From an uncultured Sphingomonadaceae bacterium (GTDB lineage Bacteria; Pseudomonadota; Alphaproteobacteria; Sphingomonadales; Sphingomonadaceae), in assembly GCA_947499975.1 (NCBI GenBank), contig CANMQE010000001.1, forward strand, positions 682,001 to 746,000: DNA of 64,000 bases. Direction: 5' to 3'. The first letter of the stretch is position 1. Each line of letters begins with the position of its first letter. The notes beneath the pieces were generated by a model that was given only the letters and a program-made list of their open reading frames with translations, searched no databases and was not told the DNA's origin. Position numbers and translations under genes: made by a program. Shown piece after piece: positions 63,408 through 64,000 of the stretch.

Positions 63408-64000
63408 AGCTGGTGGTACTGGGATGCGGCACTTCTACAGGTGTGCCGCGCATCGGGAATGACTGGGGTGACTGCGATCCTGCAGAGCCGAAAAACCGCC
63501 GCAGCCGTGTTTCCATCCTGGTCGAGAGCAACGAGGGAAAGCGCCTGCTGGTGGATACTTCGCCGGACTTGCGAAACCAGTTGCTGGGCAACGGGATTGA
63601 CAGGCTGGATGGTATTTTCTGGACGCACGACCACGCCGATCACTGTCACGGTATCGATGATTTGCGGCCCTTGCGGTTCGGGCGCGGAGGGCCGCTGGCG
63701 GGTTTTGCATCCACGGAGACGTGCAGACGGCTCCGCAACCGCTTTGGCTATGTGTTCGCAGGCCAGTATGGCTATCCCACGATTGTGGAACTCAGCACGC
63801 TGGACACGCTGCGCATCCATGCGGGCTTTGGCGTCGATACGGCGGAAATGCCGCACGGGCCGATGAATACCACGGCTTATCGCTTTGAAGCGGACGGAAA
63901 ATCAATAGGTTATGCAACGGACTTCGCAGAAATTACAGAGGACATGATCGACCTTTTCGACGGCGTGGACATCCTCGTTACGGACTGCCTCAGGCGTGAA
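63404..64000 (+). CDS. MBL-fold metallo-hydrolase (partial at the window edge)
   Basis: The first 199 codons of a metallo-beta-lactamase-fold protein; the gene continues past base 64000. Visible: VVLGCGTSTGVPRIGNDWGDCDP at 4-26, typical of the PhnP/lipoyl-hydrolase-like branch, VDTSPDLRNQLL near 50, the HxHxDH metal motif THDHADHCHG at 74-83, and YATDFAEI near 175. The start is GTG with a GTGA overlap to tatD. The tmk-holB-metG-tatD-MBL order is conserved in alphaproteobacteria. It may be a phosphodiesterase of cyclic phosphates, judging only from the branch. Confidence 0.88.
   Translation, partial: MKLVVLGCGTSTGVPRIGNDWGDCDPAEPKNRRSRVSILVESNEGKRLLVDTSPDLRNQLLGNGIDRLDGIFWTHDHADHCHGIDDLRPLRFGRGGPLAGFASTETCRRLRNRFGYVFAGQYGYPTIVELSTLDTLRIHAGFGVDTAEMPHGPMNTTAYRFEADGKSIGYATDFAEITEDMIDLFDGVDILVTDCLRRE

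Overview
The window looks like chromosomal DNA of a GC-rich alphaproteobacterium, most likely Sphingomonadales and probably the Erythrobacteraceae (Erythrobacter / Altererythrobacter-like). This is inferred from protein wording and gene neighbourhoods such as hrcA-grpE, lpoA/rsmI-yraN-gshB, pdhC-lpd with separate E2 and E3, phaR, a DUF1343 gene, and mltB-rlpA-dacC-tmk-holB-metG-tatD. No rRNA is present to prove it. Coding density is very high, many genes overlap by ATGA or GTGA, and no insertion sequence, prophage or CRISPR array was seen. The window is core genome, not an island.

Layout. 1-5.1 kb: hisI, a long acyl-CoA dehydrogenase, then a leftward MFS exporter-cysK-dienelactone hydrolase operon. 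5.1-9.8 kb: PilZ protein, tyrS, DOMON-like protein coupled to a NamZ/DUF1343 protein, a small secreted protein and a glutathione transferase. 9.8-16.4 kb, leftward: lpoA-like lipoprotein, parE, serine hydrolase, MoxR ATPase and its VWA partner. 16.4-23.2 kb: rsmI-yraN-gshB-dedA facing hemW-xerC, then a CAP protein facing rph-rdgB. 23.2-30.4 kb is a chaperone region: hrcA-grpE and, 2.3 kb on, dnaK-dnaJ behind a strong RpoH-type promoter. Between them lie a glycine-zipper lipoprotein, an isochorismatase-family hydrolase, an HEXXH protein and a copper chaperone.

30.4-40.2 kb: patatin-like lipase, radA-cvpA-NifU-like gene, MHS transporter-alr, phaR, and an archaeal/eukaryotic-type prolyl-tRNA synthetase. 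40.2-46.1 kb: two secreted peptidases (M3 and M28) and RNase R. 46.1-50.6 kb: peroxiredoxin-like and universal stress proteins, then pdhC-(small AT-rich membrane protein)-thioesterase-lpd. 50.6-55.1 kb: a short ORF behind a perfect hairpin, tRNA-Ser(UGA), and a TadG/TadE/TadE trio. 55.2-64 kb: an unknown secreted protein and a long co-directional chain (mltB, rlpA-like, dacC, tmk, holB, metG, tatD, MBL hydrolase) running off the right edge.

The most unusual points are these: (i) a perfect 14-bp inverted repeat that buries the ribosome-binding site of a 39-codon ORF after lpd; (ii) a roughly 48 percent GC three-helix membrane protein threaded by overlapping codons between pdhC and a thioesterase gene; (iii) an orphan TadG/TadE trio in which the TadG von Willebrand domain is split by several hundred residues and one TadE carries two Asp/Asn-rich calcium-type loops; (iv) the archaeal-type ProRS. 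I found no clear candidate for a wholly new multi-gene system.
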